A stretch of 64,000 nucleotides of DNA from Ampelomyces quisqualis (GCA_018398575.1 JAGTXZ010000009.1:620001-684000), one strand, 5' to 3'; counted from the first letter of the stretch, positions 20,442 through 33,248 are shown. Notes: generated by a model from the sequence alone, not told the origin. Numbers and translations: made by a program.

Positions 20442-22226
20442 ATGGCAGAGAAGAACTGTGTCATCTGCGGCGGCGATGAGAGTGACTCAGGCCCGCTTGT
20501 CGAGGCCCCATGTGCCACTCATTGGGTGTGCCACGACGACGTCTCCAGTTTCTTCGAGCGTGCGACCGAGAACGAGAGCTTGTTTCCACCAAAGTGCTGC
20601 GGTCAGATGTTCTTGCTCAAAGAGTACGAACAGTACGTCGACTTCGACGTTGCCTGGGCCTATCAAGTCAAGGAGCAGGGCGAGTACGCTGTCCTAGCAA
20701 AGTAAGTGTAATTGCAATGTTTTCTATGCTTGTTACTAATACCTGGTAGGTTTCGTATCTACTGCAGCAATGGGTCTTGCGCAAAGTTCCTCCACGCTTC
20801 CTCTCACGTGACGGATGCGCCGACCAAGATTACATACGCTATCTGCGAGGACGCGGCCTGCGGCAAGATGACCTGCACTGGTTGTAGGGTGCAGCTTAAC
20901 GATGGAACGCAGAATCACGTCTGTACGAAGAATGACGACGAGGAGAAGTTTAAGAAGATCGCAAAGGAGAACGGCTATCAAGAATGTGCTGTCTGCGGTG
21001 CGACGGTCGAGCTAATCGAAGCTTGCAATCACATCACGTAAGTCTTGTCTCTAGCGGCGTGTGCTTGACGCTGAACACTAACCAATTGCAGGTGCGAGTG
21101 CGGCCACGACTTCTGCTACATCTGTGGCATAGACTGGGATGGTCTTCACGGCTGCCCACACTACGGCAAGCCAGAATACGACGACGGAGGCTACAACCAA
21201 GATGGCTTCCATCATCGCACAGGTCTGAACCGCGACGGCCTCAATCGCCGACAAGACATTGCGCTTCGCCGTGGAGAGGACCCAGACGCCGAGAACGACG
21301 AAGATGGCGAGGAAGAAGATATAGACTGGGAGGTGCTGCACCATCTTACTCCCGACCAGCGCATCATGATTAACAATCTTGACAACGCCGCTCGTGCAGA
21401 TGCTCTAGATCAACTGCGCATCGAGCTCTTTGAACAGCAAGGCATCATGTTTGGTCAAGATGCGGAAAATCAAGCTCCACAACCGTTCCAACCATATATT
21501 CTCATCCAGGAACTTCTGCAACCAACACTCGCAACATTCGTCGCGCGTGCCCCAGCCGACGAAGACGGCGCGTTTGAGCTTCTACAGGACATGATTGCTG
21601 AGATCCCGTCGGGCTTGGCAGCGTGGGCGGTCCAGGAATTGGATGGAGGGTTCGACGCGGTCGAGAATCCGGGAATCGAAGATGAGCACATGCAAACGCT
21701 CGCGGAGCACTTCACGCGAGACAGGGACATCGTGGCGTTGGAAATGGATCCAGATCTTCTCGTGCGTCTGGGGGAACACGTTGCGGACCAGCTTGTGCAG
21801 CAAGCCAGTCGTTTCGACGATGAAGAAGATGGCAACAACGAGGAGCAAGACGCAAACCGAAACGCCCAAGTCCACTCCATGAATAACGACGGCGCCATGG
21901 CAGAACAAGCCGAGCACAGCGCGGCGCCACAGCAAGACGCGAACGCGCACGTTACGCCCGCGCATTTCACCGATGCGCAAATCAACGACTTCATCGAGCA
22001 ATTGACGCGCGCTGACCTTACCATTCCCTTGAGTGAAGCCGGCATGCTTGCAGCTGTGAATAACGCTATACACGCTTACACAGGCATCGCACCAACCCCG
22101 CCCACCGAGCCCGAATACACAGATCCTTCCACGCCCGTGTTTGAGTATGTATCTGAGGACAATGTACACACGCTCTGGGGCCCACCTGGTGGCTGGCCCG
22201 AGGAGGATGAGGAAGAGTTGTGGTGA
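20442..22226 (+). CDS. RBR (RING-IBR-RING) E3 ubiquitin ligase
   Basis: Predicted ubiquitin ligase that passes ubiquitin from an E2 through a catalytic Cys to a substrate. Exons 20442-20701, 20750-21037 and 21092-22226; introns start GTAAGT and join AK to FRIYC and HIT to CECGHDF in frame. RING1: CVICGGD near residue 6 with PCATHWVC and PKCCGQ. IBR: residues about 90-150 with YCSNGSCAKF, CEDAACGKMTCTGC. RING2: ECAVCGATVELIEACNHITC followed by CECGHDFCYIC; in RBR enzymes the Cys of the GCNHMTC-type motif is catalytic, here in EACNHITC. After RING2 come an acidic linker and a long helical C-terminal region rich in Asp/Glu, ending in a W-rich acidic tail. ATG at 20442 is preferred over the upstream in-frame ATG at 20340, which would add a non-conserved leader. 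Substrate unknown. Confidence 0.88.
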
Positions 22227-24529
22227 TTGTGAAGTCAAGCTTCACACGCCATGGCGCCGTGCAGATTTTCTTTTCTTTTCTTTTCTTCTTTTCTCTCCAA
22301 AGCTCAAGGTTAAGCAGGCTGGTAACACGGAGTTTGATCCTTACTTTTACATGTACATGGTTGAGCAAGCCAGACGTCGCGATTCGCGTGTTATTCGGCG
22401 TAACGAGCGCGTGCGGTGCGGGAAGGCTTGTACACACACACGTCCGGATAAAGTAGGTCCTGATCCAGTGCTTGAATTACAAGGAAGCTAATTTGAGAAT
22501 CTGGGGCAAGATGAACAATAACAACAACGTCTTGAGCGTAGTCAGACTTGGCTGGTGAAGCAAGATTGAACCTGTGATACCCGGATGAAGTGATAATTTT
22601 GCGATGCCGCACAGCTCATGCCATTACCTCCAGCTACTTGAGCAAAGAAATGTGCGTGACAGAGAATCAGACCCAAGAGTTTCATGAGGACAAACTGCTT
22701 CTTACGTCTTCTGTAGCGACCATCCAGGTCCAATCAGAAACACGCTACAAAGGTACTGCGGCGATGAATGCCGGTTCTTATCCAATGGTCTACAGGTGTT
22801 TGCAGATCCGGTTCCTGTCGTTGTATTGGGGTGGTGCAGCCAAGTCGGCGTACATGTATATTGTGCTCAAATTTCCGCCAAGCTTTTCTGTTCATGGCTG
22901 AAGGTCTCCGCAAAGCAGCTTCTTATTGGCTACAATTTGGTTCTATAAGAGCCAGAAACAAGCCCTGTTTAGACTGTATATAGATGAATTTGCACCTACA
23001 GAATACAATTCTGCGTGGCGTTAGCCGTTAAATCCTCTACTGGATCTGCAAAGGGGGGTCCACTCTCTTATTATTTTCTGTTCAACGCAACATAAAATAG
23101 TCAAGACTACCAGCACAGATAACACAGCTGTCAGCCGTAACAGTAGTTAAACAAAGTACGTGTCTCTATATATAGGCTCTAGCTACAGTATATATCTGAA
23201 GAAGCCCCTCGCGCCGCGAAGCCGCCAAAAATGCCCTCTTACTAAAGAAACCCTTGCGCCGAACTGCGAGTCGAGCAGGCCGAGCTACCCCGTAGGCTAA
23301 TCTGCTCGTTGAGTGACACCTCGATCTCATTTCGAGGCTATCTGCGCGTTCTCTGCAAGAGTTTGCTCGGGCGCGATTCGAGGTTGGGATGACAGCCGTT
23401 TCGGCACATAACTGTATGGCAACAGTGCTGTTTCGAGGAATTACCGTGGTGGAGATGCCGCTGACGTATTTTTGAAAGCTGGATGGATCGTAGAGTGGTA
23501 AAGTCGCCTGACATATGCTGTGGAATGGCGCCCCTGTGGTTAGTGGCTTGGCAATAGATGTGGAGTAGTTCTTTCTAGACCTAACCACCTACCTCACCTA
23601 CATGATACGACAATCCGATTATATATTCGGCTGCCAAGCGGGATATTGGCCTGTCTTCTGGACGACTTTATGAGGCTGGAGCCGTTTTGCTAGCCTTGAC
23701 TTTGAGTAAGGTTGTCGGTTCGAGACGATCCATGCTGGCATCGATCGTACAGCACGTCACTGATGTCCGGGTGTGCTGAAGGTATCGCTCTTTGACTCTC
23801 TCAAGCACACTCCGCAGACAAAATGTAAAGAGCCAGCCAATCGGGTGCGAGTTCCATAACTGGGATACCGAATACGGAGCATACTACGAGCCGGGCCCCT
23901 TGCATGGGACGTTCGCCATCCGCACGCCACGTGCCCTGCGTGTGCCAGCACCGTTACACCAGTGACGCTGCTCGCAATCGCAGCTAGGGAGCGGCGTTGT
24001 TTGTTGGGAGTGCCGCCTCGCAATAACCGAGATGAGGCTTGTGGAACAACCGAGAGAAGAAAGAGTCTGTACGACAGTACCGCATCGCCAACACCAAGCC
24101 CTGAGAGTCTCTCTTGGTTCATACTCAAGATACTTCACGGCGTTCTGGGACCGCTTCCGCGATTACCGAATTGCGGGGTGTATACTACAATACATTGCGT
24201 GAGACTGTGGGGAAAGCTTACCGTGTGCTACTGATGACAGGGGGTGTAGATCAAGCAACGCGCGCACACTCGGACGCATGGAAGGTCCGGTAGGAGTCGA
24301 GTGCCGTTTCAGTGTAAGGTTCGCTGATCCCTGTGTAGCAACTGGGGGCATGATGGTTCATGTTCTCGCCTGGAGAGCAAAACCAGATTAATTTCTCCTT
24401 GTAGCCGGACGTAAAGAGGACCCCTCTCTCTCAATAAGATTCAAGTACATTATCCTGGTCCCTCAAGATCTCTTGGAAGCGTACCATGCCCTCCGATCCT
24501 CTCATCAACATCACACCGACCATTCCACA
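22227..24529. other. Intergenic; polypyrimidine run and one possible mobile-element remnant
   Basis: About 2.3 kb. At 22267-22300 there is a TTTTC/CTTTT-rich run just after the ligase gene. At 23588-23166 (minus) a 140-codon open frame of mixed quality (PSSFQKYVSGISTTVIPRNS) loosely recalls the C-terminal tail of fungal pogo-like transposases, but I see no catalytic DDE core and no terminal inverted repeats. The last part is the promoter of the GH45-type gene. No other gene is supported. Confidence 0.45.
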
Positions 24530-25454
24530 ATGACGCCGCGCTCGCTGCCTGAATCTCTGCTCTTCGTCGAACTATTCCTGGTCCTTGCACAATGTGCTCA
24601 ACTCAATTATACTGGAGAAGCATTCACCACGCGCTTTTGGGACTGTTGTAAACCGTCATGCGCATGGAATGGAAAAGCAGATGTCAACAAACCGGTGCTA
24701 TCTTGTACTGCCGACAACAAAATAACAGACGTAGCTGCGGGTTCTATTTGCGGAACTGGTGGTACAGCCTACCAATGCTCGAATCAGCAACCATGGGCGC
24801 TCAACGATACTCTCTCGTACGGGTTTGCCGGTGCTTTCATCACACCCAATCTCACAAATGGCGGCATCGAGGGTGCATGGTGTTGCGCATGCTATCAGCT
24901 GGATTTCACCAGTGAGCCACTCCGGGGAAAGACTCTCATCGTTCAAGCATCCAACACAGCGTATGATGTGACGACCACAAATCGCTTCTCTCTTGCAGTA
25001 AGTTGCTCTTTAGCTCATAGGCTTTGGATATAAGCTAAGTTTTACAGATTCCTGGCGGCAACACTACATCACAAAACGCGTGCGCCTCGCAATTCGGCGT
25101 AAGTCAAAGTGTTTTCGGGCAAGAAAACACTGGCGTCAATAGAAGGGAGGACTGCGACAATTTGCCAGATGCCCTGAAGGACGGCTGTAATTGGCGGTTT
25201 GATTGGTTCAAGGATGCATCGTTTCCCAGGTATGCGTACTTCCTAAAGACATCAGTACACATCTAACGTTGCACAGTGCAAACTTCAAGCGTGTGGTCTG
25301 TCCAGCAGACCTCAGCGAAAGATCAGGCTGCACACGCAACGATGACAAAGTGCTCGCAGCAGGCGGCTCATCTGCAGCTGGAGGCAAACTGTCCCCAGTC
25401 TCATCAATAGCAGCAGCATTCGCCGCAATGTTGTTAGGCATACTATCCATATAG
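24530..25454 (+). CDS. GH45-family endoglucanase-like protein, secreted, probable GPI anchor
   Basis: Secreted protein of the GH45 cellulase fold (endo-1,4-beta-glucanases of the Humicola Cel45A type). Exons 24530-24997, 25048-25229, 25277-25454. The signal peptide is at residues 1-about 25 (SLLFVELFLVLAQCAQ). The hallmark TRFWDCCKPSCAWNGKA carries the first catalytic Asp. NTAYDVTTTNRFSLAIPGGN aligns with the family block in which a second Asp normally follows NHF/RF; here it is Ser, although the Asp of YDV is kept. The later blocks REDCDNLPDALKDGCNWRFD and RSGCTRNDD are conserved. There is no cellulose-binding module. After the domain a short Ser/Gly spacer leads to a hydrophobic tail (SIAAAFAAMLLGILSI), typical of GPI-anchored wall proteins. 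It may therefore be a wall-bound, weakened or non-catalytic carbohydrate-active protein. The fold is sure, activity doubtful. Confidence 0.88.
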
Positions 25455-27446
25455 CATCTGTGACGAAGGATTATGCTGGATCCTAATCTAATCGACGCTC
25501 TCCCATTCTGGCCCGCCGCATCAGATGATGGGACAGCTCCGCCTCTTCGTCATGCATGGGTACCCAGCGATAAAACACTTCTATCTAAGTACTCGGCCTC
25601 ATATCACGGCTCAGTCAAAGTGCGGTAATTTTTCCGCAACTATCAGGTATCGGAGTGGCCGCTAAAACACGAGGTCTATTGATCTTGATGACTGGATCTT
25701 TCTCTCTTTTCCCCGTTCAAGCGTTGGTCGAGCAGTGCTTTGATCAGGCAAAACGTACGTTTACGATGAGCTGAATTACCCACATAGCAGGTGTTTTGAC
25801 GGCGTTTTGCCTTGCACGGCTACCTTTTCCCATTCTTTGTGGAAGCATGCCCGAATCTCGATTGTTTATCCTCCCAAAGCATCTACCACTCATGACACTC
25901 GCATGGTCAAGTGTTTCGCGGGCCGCACATTTTTAGTAGATACTTGTTGCTAACGACACATGTCACAATTCAGTGGGGTTCTGGTTGGTGAAACGCGGAG
26001 TTCGCGACTCGCGAAGCAAGCAGCGAAAAGCAATAATCAATCACTCGAATCGGCGCTACTTCTCCACCACCACCATTTCACATTGTCCAATCCAGATTTT
26101 TCAGACCATATCATTAAACCTAGGGCGCCGCCCTGCATTAGTCTACACCACTCTACAGGTTGCACACGCATCTCCATATCACTGACACACATGCACTCCA
26201 CAAGTGTGTATACTCTCTTGCGTTTTTTCATTTAGGCAAATGGAACCTACCCAGTCGCCGATCAATTGTATGGATGCTCAATCAGACCAATCCGCCAGGG
26301 GCCAAGAACACTTTATCCATATCACCCGCGGAGCCGATTGGCACATGCTGCCTACGCGAACTTCAAGTCTTTTCCTGGTCGTCTTTACCGATCATGAAGA
26401 TGGTGGGCTTGAAAGAGTTGAGCTAGGCGCATAGGGACCCCCAGTGTGTGTCGCACGAGATCTGGCGTGTGGTGGAGACGCAGGAATTACATGGCGCATT
26501 TCAAGGGCTCACCCTTTTTCGCTTATTTTTTGTGAAAAGGGAGTGGTGTATGGTAAGGATAGTAGGACTATGTGAGTACGATGCGTCAAGAGCCTTCAGG
26601 AGATGACTGGAGTCCGCACTGTCCTATTGCATAATGGCACACGGCAAGTCAAGATTTTCGTGTCAAGCTCACATGTACCTACCTCCTCGGCATCACCCAG
26701 CACCAGGTATATGCACACTCGACCGACCAAGGCCTTCTTTCTCTTACCCAACACATCCAGCTCAGTGGCGACATCGCCCACGCACCACCACCCAGGATCG
26801 AATCCAGGAGTCTAGCATGACGCCTCCCAAGTACTCTCCCACCCCGGATTCTCCATCAGCAAGTAATACAATCGCACCACTCCAGTGAACTTAAATCAGT
26901 AGTATCCACGATGGCACAATGCCACACCTCTTCTGTACTAAACCCGGAGTATCGCACCCGTTGCAAAAGCCGAACACCTGCTCGGCATCGCAAGCACTCC
27001 AGAGTGCGGGCAACTTCGCTTGCCTGATTTCGCGGCAAGATCGACCGAGCTGCACCCCAGATCCGTACGACAGGGCTCGTGCGGAGCGTGGGCCTGCCAG
27101 GCCGGACGGGGTGTGGCTGGTTGTCTGGCAGGAGAGTGGTATGCTATTTAGACTGGGAGGGTGGCATATTGTGAGAAGTTTGGGGGGTGATGAGCATGTT
27201 TATGCAGGATGGAGAACAAGACGTAGAGATGTGGTCTGCTTTGGGAGGTGCGTAAGGTAGTGGATCGAGAATCTAAATGGTGGGAATGGAGCTGCGGTGA
27301 TGGAGAAACGGAGCGTGCAAGAATAGTTGCCAAGGTGAAGATTGTAGATGCGGTGTAGGGTTCTAGAAAGATCAGGCGTAGTGCCAATGTCAAGTGGAAC
27401 TGTAACACATGTGGAGTGATGTTTCTTTGATTCATGTGCTATCATA
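25455..27446. other. Intergenic, no supported gene
   Basis: About 2 kb between the convergent GH45-type and 7TM genes. The small plus-strand frames at 25960-26434 and minus frames at 27148-27502 show no domain, and the frame-to-frame shifts do not coincide with good splice sites. I see no repeats or inverted ends. Confidence 0.55.
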
Positions 27447-29022
27447 TCATCGAGCATTAGGGTATGGGTATAAGTCATCGCCGTCGTCGCCCTTGTACTC
27501 AATCCCTCGTAATCTGCACGGAGTCACAGGTGTAATGGGGATCGTCAATGTCGCTGCGGAGAACCTTCTGCTACTCCTCGTCGGGCTGACAGGCGGACTA
27601 TCCAATTCCATGCTCTTCCACCTCGACTCCATATCTTTGCTCTCCACCAGTGTCGGCGCACTCCCTAAGCTGCCCACACTCCTAACAGTTTCTAGCGCGT
27701 CACCCTTCTCGCAGGAGTCGGACGACTGGTAGCGGTCCAAGCTATTTCGTCTTGAACGCGGGAAATACGAGGTCTTCTTGCAGTGCTCGCCATTGGTAAG
27801 AATTCGTGGCGGGTACTCTGGTCGTTGTTGTGGACGTGGAGTTCGTACGTCTCTTCGGGAGCGGGATGCCAGGCTCGAGGAGAAATCGTCCTGAATACAT
27901 GGGAAGACCTTCTTGACGACGCGGTGGCCTCGCGCGTAGCGGCTGACGTCACTCGAATTTGAAGTATTCCATTGCCAATTCCCCTGGATCTCTCTTTCGC
28001 GTTCCATCGGAGTCGCTTTGGTACGAAAATTGAACACCCATCTTGTGACGAGTCCACGTAGAATCGGAATGTTGGCAACAATAATTGCAACGTTGTTCTC
28101 GATATGGTTGATGCAGAAATCGATTGGGTACGTCCAGTCAGGCTTGTAGAGGAAGTATAGGCGGTCGCGGTAGGTCAAGTAAATCTTTGCGGCACCGATA
28201 CCGGTCACTGCCAAACTGCAGGTGAAAACCGCCAACACTACTAATCGCGATCGTAGTCGAGCACTCATCATCCTTCGGACGATGATAAAGGGAATTGGAA
28301 GAATCAAGAGGTCGGTAAAGAGATTGGCGCATGTGGCCCAGAGGAGCATTTCGCCCATCTTGTGGCGGCCCATGCAGTGTAGGTTGCCGAATGTTCGTGG
28401 CTTCCAAGTGTTACCGGTCTGTGGTGGACAAACGAAAATGTAAAGGAACCACGGTATCAATGAGCTTCCAATGGTGAAGATCAAGATAGCGTATAAAACG
28501 CGCTTAAGCCACTCGATGACTGAGCCGGCTCGGAGAAGAAGAAGGATAATCGATGCTTTGACGAGCGGTAATATTGGGAGGTTGAGGAGGTTGAACGACA
28601 AATTCACCTGGGGGGAATTAGATAGCTATTTGGATGTCGCTTCCGGACACGTACGGCGTAATACTCGTCGTAGTCTGGTTCCTGTTCATTCCAGGGTACC
28701 TCCCATACATGTATGCCAACATGCCACATTTTGACATCTGCAAGCAGTCAGCGATTGATTCCTATGAGATTAAGAGCATGACTAACGTCTATGTGAAGGG
28801 CCGATAAGCGCTATTGAGAGTAGAAGAGGTACAATGATGAGCCAATCGTCTGGGGTGTTGTCAGTTCCCAAGTGCGCAAGCAGGTATAAGGCGCTTACCC
28901 CAGCTCAACCTCAAGTTCAGCTTCCGTCTTGTGTATATCCTCAGGGCGACGAAAACAGCAGCTAATGCTGGGGTGCCGTAGATGACCCCTAGGCAGGTGA
29001 GTTGTAGAGGATAGGTAGGCAT
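27447..29022 (-). CDS. Fungal rhodopsin-domain (PTH11-like) seven-helix membrane protein
   Basis: Plasma-membrane receptor-like protein of the large Pezizomycotina family with a C-terminal cytoplasmic tail. Exons 29022-28899, 28849-28787, 28737-28655 and 28607-27447. Joined, they start MPTYPLQLTCLGVIYGTPAL, then the hallmark RLSWGDDWLIIVPLLLSIAL at the second helix, then VWEVPWNEQEPDYDEYYAVN and LPILPLVKASIILLLLRAGS. Seven hydrophobic segments are countable to about residue 290, ending with NNVAIIVANIPILRGLVTRW. There is no N-terminal CFEM domain, so it is not a classical PTH11 of the CFEM class. The long tail is Ser/Arg-rich (RSRRNSLDRYQSSDSC, PTLVESKDMESRWKS), suggesting phosphorylation. 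Ligand and G-protein coupling are unknown; rhodopsin-like here is a fold name and no retinal-binding Lys was identified. Confidence 0.85.
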
Positions 29023-31430
29023 CTCGACGACTTGCTATCCGCTATGTGAAGCAATCGCGAAAACCACATCGCGCGCCTCTTGTGCATGGGCACCTCTCAT
29101 ATATCACAGGAGTGGACACGGACGAGGTGCAGCAATCCTTGCTCGTTGTGCCCAGGCACGGACAGTCGGCCCTCTCCAGGTCATCCGCATTATGTATATT
29201 AACACCCGCTGGGCCAAATAGAGCATCATGTCCCTGCAATTGGTCCGGCAGACTGATCTACCGCGTTTTCGGCTTCACGTGGATTTGCTTCAGGATAGTC
29301 CTATACTGTCCGACATTCGCTGAGCTCATCTCGTTTACTTTGGTGCAACGAACATTTGCATTCATCATACCTCAGACACGCACGACATACCGCGGAGCGG
29401 TGGGCTTGCTTCCGGAGCCTTGGGCGCAGCCTGTGCGTCCTGCGTTAAACGTCGAGTACGGCTTGGGTGGCTGTCGTTGTAGAGAAAGTGGGTGTAGTGC
29501 ACGTCTCGCGAAAGTCGCATGAGCAAAGCAGGACGGAAGACTTCGTGTCACACTGCTCTTCCACACTGGGCACAGCTGGTCGTGTCGACCGATCCTGGTC
29601 TTAGCGAATATCTTTCCGCCGCTTAAACGCTGTTAGCCAATGATGAAAGACAGCAGCCGCTGTAGTAGGTGCAAAAGAGACTTCATAGCAGATGATGTGT
29701 GCCACGATATCGAGTCCGACGCCGCCCACACTATGATGCCTCTAACGCGGTTGTTGAGACAATGTGGAGATTCAAGGATCCATGGTGTATGAAGACCTGC
29801 AGGTAACGTTTCGAGAACAGCCAGTGCAGAAGCCGTGTAATAGAGTACTTTTCGAAGGACCACATTGGTGGACGAACTCCATATCGCACAGCGTTTCAGA
29901 TGGTCACAAGCCTGCGATGCCTTGGCTTGTGGACGTAATGGCAAAAGGCGCCACACAGAGTCATTCACCAACATTCCGGTAGGAGATATAAATCGGGTCA
30001 CATACATGTGCCGGCAGTCGAATGTTAATCTAAAATATATTACGAAATCTGGGGAAACTGCTGGATTCGTGAGGTCATGGGCCTGGACGCGGAGCTAAGT
30101 CTGTGATGAGCCGACGTTACCTAGACAATCATCCAAGTTTGACATATATTTGGTACTATGCACACCTGCTGTCGACATGAACCGTGAAGAAACTGGGCAT
30201 GTGTATTGCGCTTAGGCCTCTGCTCGAACTCGTCGCAGTTGGGTAGCGATGATAACATGGTGCGCTCCGAGAACGGCCCGCAGACCGTTTCGAAAAGCTT
30301 GGGAGTCCTCTGACCCGGATTCGCGGGCATCATTGACTTTCCTCTCTTACGTGTCACCACTACACACCGTGGGCCGTGGCCGGAGACGAGAACGAAAGTT
30401 GACTGCTTGTCCCATGCCGAGACTATTGCTGTTGTATTTCTGATATGAGAGATGTCAAAGCTGGAGAAGAGTGGGGAAAGCCACATGGATTTGGTGAGCC
30501 GATGTGTCTTATCGATAGGCATTAGGCAAGTTGGTTGAAGCCCATGTGCCGACCTCCTCCATACCACTACGCTCAGCGACCGCACAATCATATGCAAAGA
30601 ATAACTTTCGATGTCCGACCTTCGAAGTCTCGAACGCGGAAGCCACACCAGTAAAGTGCGCAATCGTCCCGAAGACACGGGCTGGATCCAATCCTCATCT
30701 AGGCAGGTGAGCACAGTATCTGAGCCACATTTGGTCCGAGTGGACTCATGCCAGATACCAGGTTGCATTCAGAGCCCCCAGATGACGTGCGTATGCACTT
30801 CTACATCAGGTACAGATTCATCCGCACGTGAAAGCTCAACGAGGGGCTATTAAGTTCCCCATCTTTTGTCACTTCACGTGCACGAAGGGTGGCCCCGGCA
30901 ACCAACATCTACCTACAAAGAACAAAGGAACGCGAAACCGCTGCCTTGACTGTGGTGCTCCACGGCCAAGGTGCCGGGATTTACCGTACATCGGAGACGA
31001 TTCCTAGGGCAAGCTACGCTCATCGGGGACAAAGAGAACGCGTACAACAGGGTCAGCTCTGACGCCAAGATAATCTGTTTCATTTCACGGTCACGACAAG
31101 CACACGGCGGTTCGCCATCAAAAGCTGAATTTGAAGATCATAGTGCTAATGAAGTGACGTGTTGCGTAGTGAAACATTGTTGAGGAGGTAAGATGCGGCA
31201 CGCTGGCGTCTCGTAGTTACACTAATACTACATGTTCTCCATTACAAATGCTCTTGCGGTATTCGGCGACGAAGCATACATTATGAGTTGTCGCTTGCCA
31301 GACCTGTGTATATGCACAGCTTTCAGATATGTACAGACAAGATATATCATGATAGTTCCCATTATACGCGGGCAGTGATTTTTGATGCCTCGACTAGTGG
31401 TGTGTACGAGTCTGGGCAACTTCTTGGCCT
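29023..31430. other. Intergenic, no supported gene
   Basis: About 2.4 kb. The longest frame is 215 codons at 30768-30121 (minus), without signal peptide, domain or conserved-looking composition. Another at 29046-29522 (plus, 158 codons) overlaps the 5' end of the 7TM gene. Both are treated as chance open frames. No RNA gene or repeat is recognised. Confidence 0.5.
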
Positions 31431-31994
31431 TCACGCAGGCTTTCGCCCCGTTGCAAACGTAGAGATCATGAAGGGTATGCCTTTAATATGTGAGCATGAT
31501 ATAGTAATGTGTTCACAACCTAGCTTAAACTTACCAATACCTGAACCAGCACCAGCACCTCCTAGAACCGCGGTCCCGACACTGGTGGGTAACACTCCTC
31601 TTCTCACAGCCACGATACTGGCCACGCCTCCTGCACCCACTCCACCCACAGTCACCAAGTCCGTCTTCATTTCTCCCTTATTTCCAAGTATCCTCCAGGC
31701 TCTGTCTTGCCATTCAATCTCTTCTTTGCCGCGCATTCGTCCCCATGTTGCAAGTGCGCCAACTACCGAGCCCAAGGCAAAGGCACGACCAGATGATTGT
31801 AGAGTTCGCGCCACAAGGACGGGCATATCGATGGGCGTCTTCCGATACTGAGCTCTTGCCATAGCAAAGGGGAATCGGAACAACGAGAAGAATGTAAAAG
31901 ACATTGCTGAGGCGCGCATTACGTGGAGATAGAGAATAGATTTCGAGTCTCTCTGGTCTTCGGCATATGCTGCTTGCGTAAAGATGGAATCCAT
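31431..31994 (-). CDS. DUF1757-family small membrane-associated protein
   Basis: Small fungal protein of unknown function resembling Pfam DUF1757. A 54-nt intron at 31481-31534 (GTAAGTTT...TTAAAG) is likely and gives 169 residues; because it is a multiple of three without stops, the unspliced frame also reads through (187 residues). The segment SILYLHVMRASAMSFTFFSL is followed by the hydrophobic FALGSVVGALATWGRMRGKE, EEIEWQDRAWRILGNKGEMK and the glycine-rich hydrophobic segment TAVLGGAGAGSGIG. The pattern of a short hydrophobic pair around a charged loop recalls mitochondrial inner-membrane proteins of the Tim17 type, but this is only a resemblance. The start is the first ATG of the frame. 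Confidence 0.65.
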   Translation of the reverse strand: MDSIFTQAAYAEDQRDSKSILYLHVMRASAMSFTFFSLFRFPFAMARAQYRKTPIDMPVLVARTLQSSGRAFALGSVVGALATWGRMRGKEEIEWQDRAWRILGNKGEMKTDLVTVGGVGAGGVASIVAVRRGVLPTSVGTAVLGGAGAGSGIGKFKLGCEHITISCSHIKGIPFMISTFATGRKPA

Positions 31995-33248
31995 ATTGAT
32001 TCGAGTGGATTTTACAATTTAGTAGTCTTCCTCCCTAACGCAGAAGGTGAGGTAAATATATGTGATTTGAAAAAGGACGGCGAGATGCTCGGGGCGGAAT
32101 CTTGGTATGCTAGGGATCGAAGGCTGAGTTGTATATGCTTCCAGGTAGTTGAACGAAGACTCGGCTGTCTAGGTACTGAACAACAAGGCGAATCTGTTCG
32201 GGACGGACATAGACTCTTTGCCAGTTCGTGGCCGTACCTTGCGATGAATTCCGTATGTAGTCCAGGCGACATCGTCCCGCGGGCTCCGATCAGGTCGTGA
32301 GGGCTGGCTGTGACCAATGAGAAGAGGGCTAATTGCATTCAGGCCACCAGCACTAGAACGATTGCAGCGCCGAGGACTGAATGCGTAGCGTGCGTAACTA
32401 AGGACGCCGAAGGAGTTACCTACTTCACACGATTCCTCGATTGCAATTTCGAGATGCTGTAATGGTATCTGTTCGAGCTTTTTGGTAGTGTGTAAGATGC
32501 GACCCTGAGGACTAAGTTTTTCTGAGCGCGTTGTACCACCTAGATTCTGAGATCTTCAGTAACAAAGGTGCTGCACCCAACAAACTTGGTTATCCTGCTG
32601 AATGCTAACATATGCATAAGAAGTGCCCTTCCACGAGCCAAGTGGAGCTACAATGCACGGGTACACCATGTCGCCTGCAGTCAGTGGTCCAAGGTTGCGC
32701 GGCTTCATGCTTTTTGCATACGAATAAGAACATCCGAGTACAATGCTCAAATGCGTTCATGGAGGCGATCGTCCGAGATACAAACCCGTGCATCTACACA
32801 GGGCCTTCAAATTTATTTGTATGATTTCATGGTCATGCTCCGCTACGTCTTCAAGAGGACAACTTCCAATCCCATGATGGTTCAAATTTACCACTCACGT
32901 AGGCAGGAAGCTATGCACCATACTGCCAGTGACATCCATGGCGAACTTCGCATGCTCTTGTCCTGATTTGCTATTCCTTATGTGCTGAATAGCAATGGAG
33001 TCAGGGATGCAAACTTGATATTGGAGATGAAAGTCAACCACGCGCGTCCAGTTTCACACTTTCCATGACGTCACATGCCGTTGGAAAAGCATAAAGCAAC
33101 AACACGTACCACGACAGCTTCGTATCATCTAGCAAAATTCAGGTCAAAGCCAGACCTACCATACTGTATAAGCTCAAATCGAAGACAAAACTTGTGTCTA
33201 CCAACAAACTTCACCTTACCGAGGTCCAACCATTCACCAGCCACCACT
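31995..33248. other. Intergenic between divergent DUF1757 and Gly-rich small protein genes
   Basis: About 1.25 kb, probably two promoters back to back. Short frames (for example 32338-32012 minus, whose first residues look mildly hydrophobic) have no recognisable domain. No repeat is seen. Confidence 0.5.

Noticed and set aside
26755..26815. AGCTCAGTGG followed by GATCGAATCC, resembling tRNA A and B boxes
   Set aside because: No acceptor stem pairs at the ends and the arms cannot be folded into a cloverleaf.
30121..30768. 215-codon minus frame
   Set aside because: No domain, signal peptide or coding-like composition, and it is alone without splice context.
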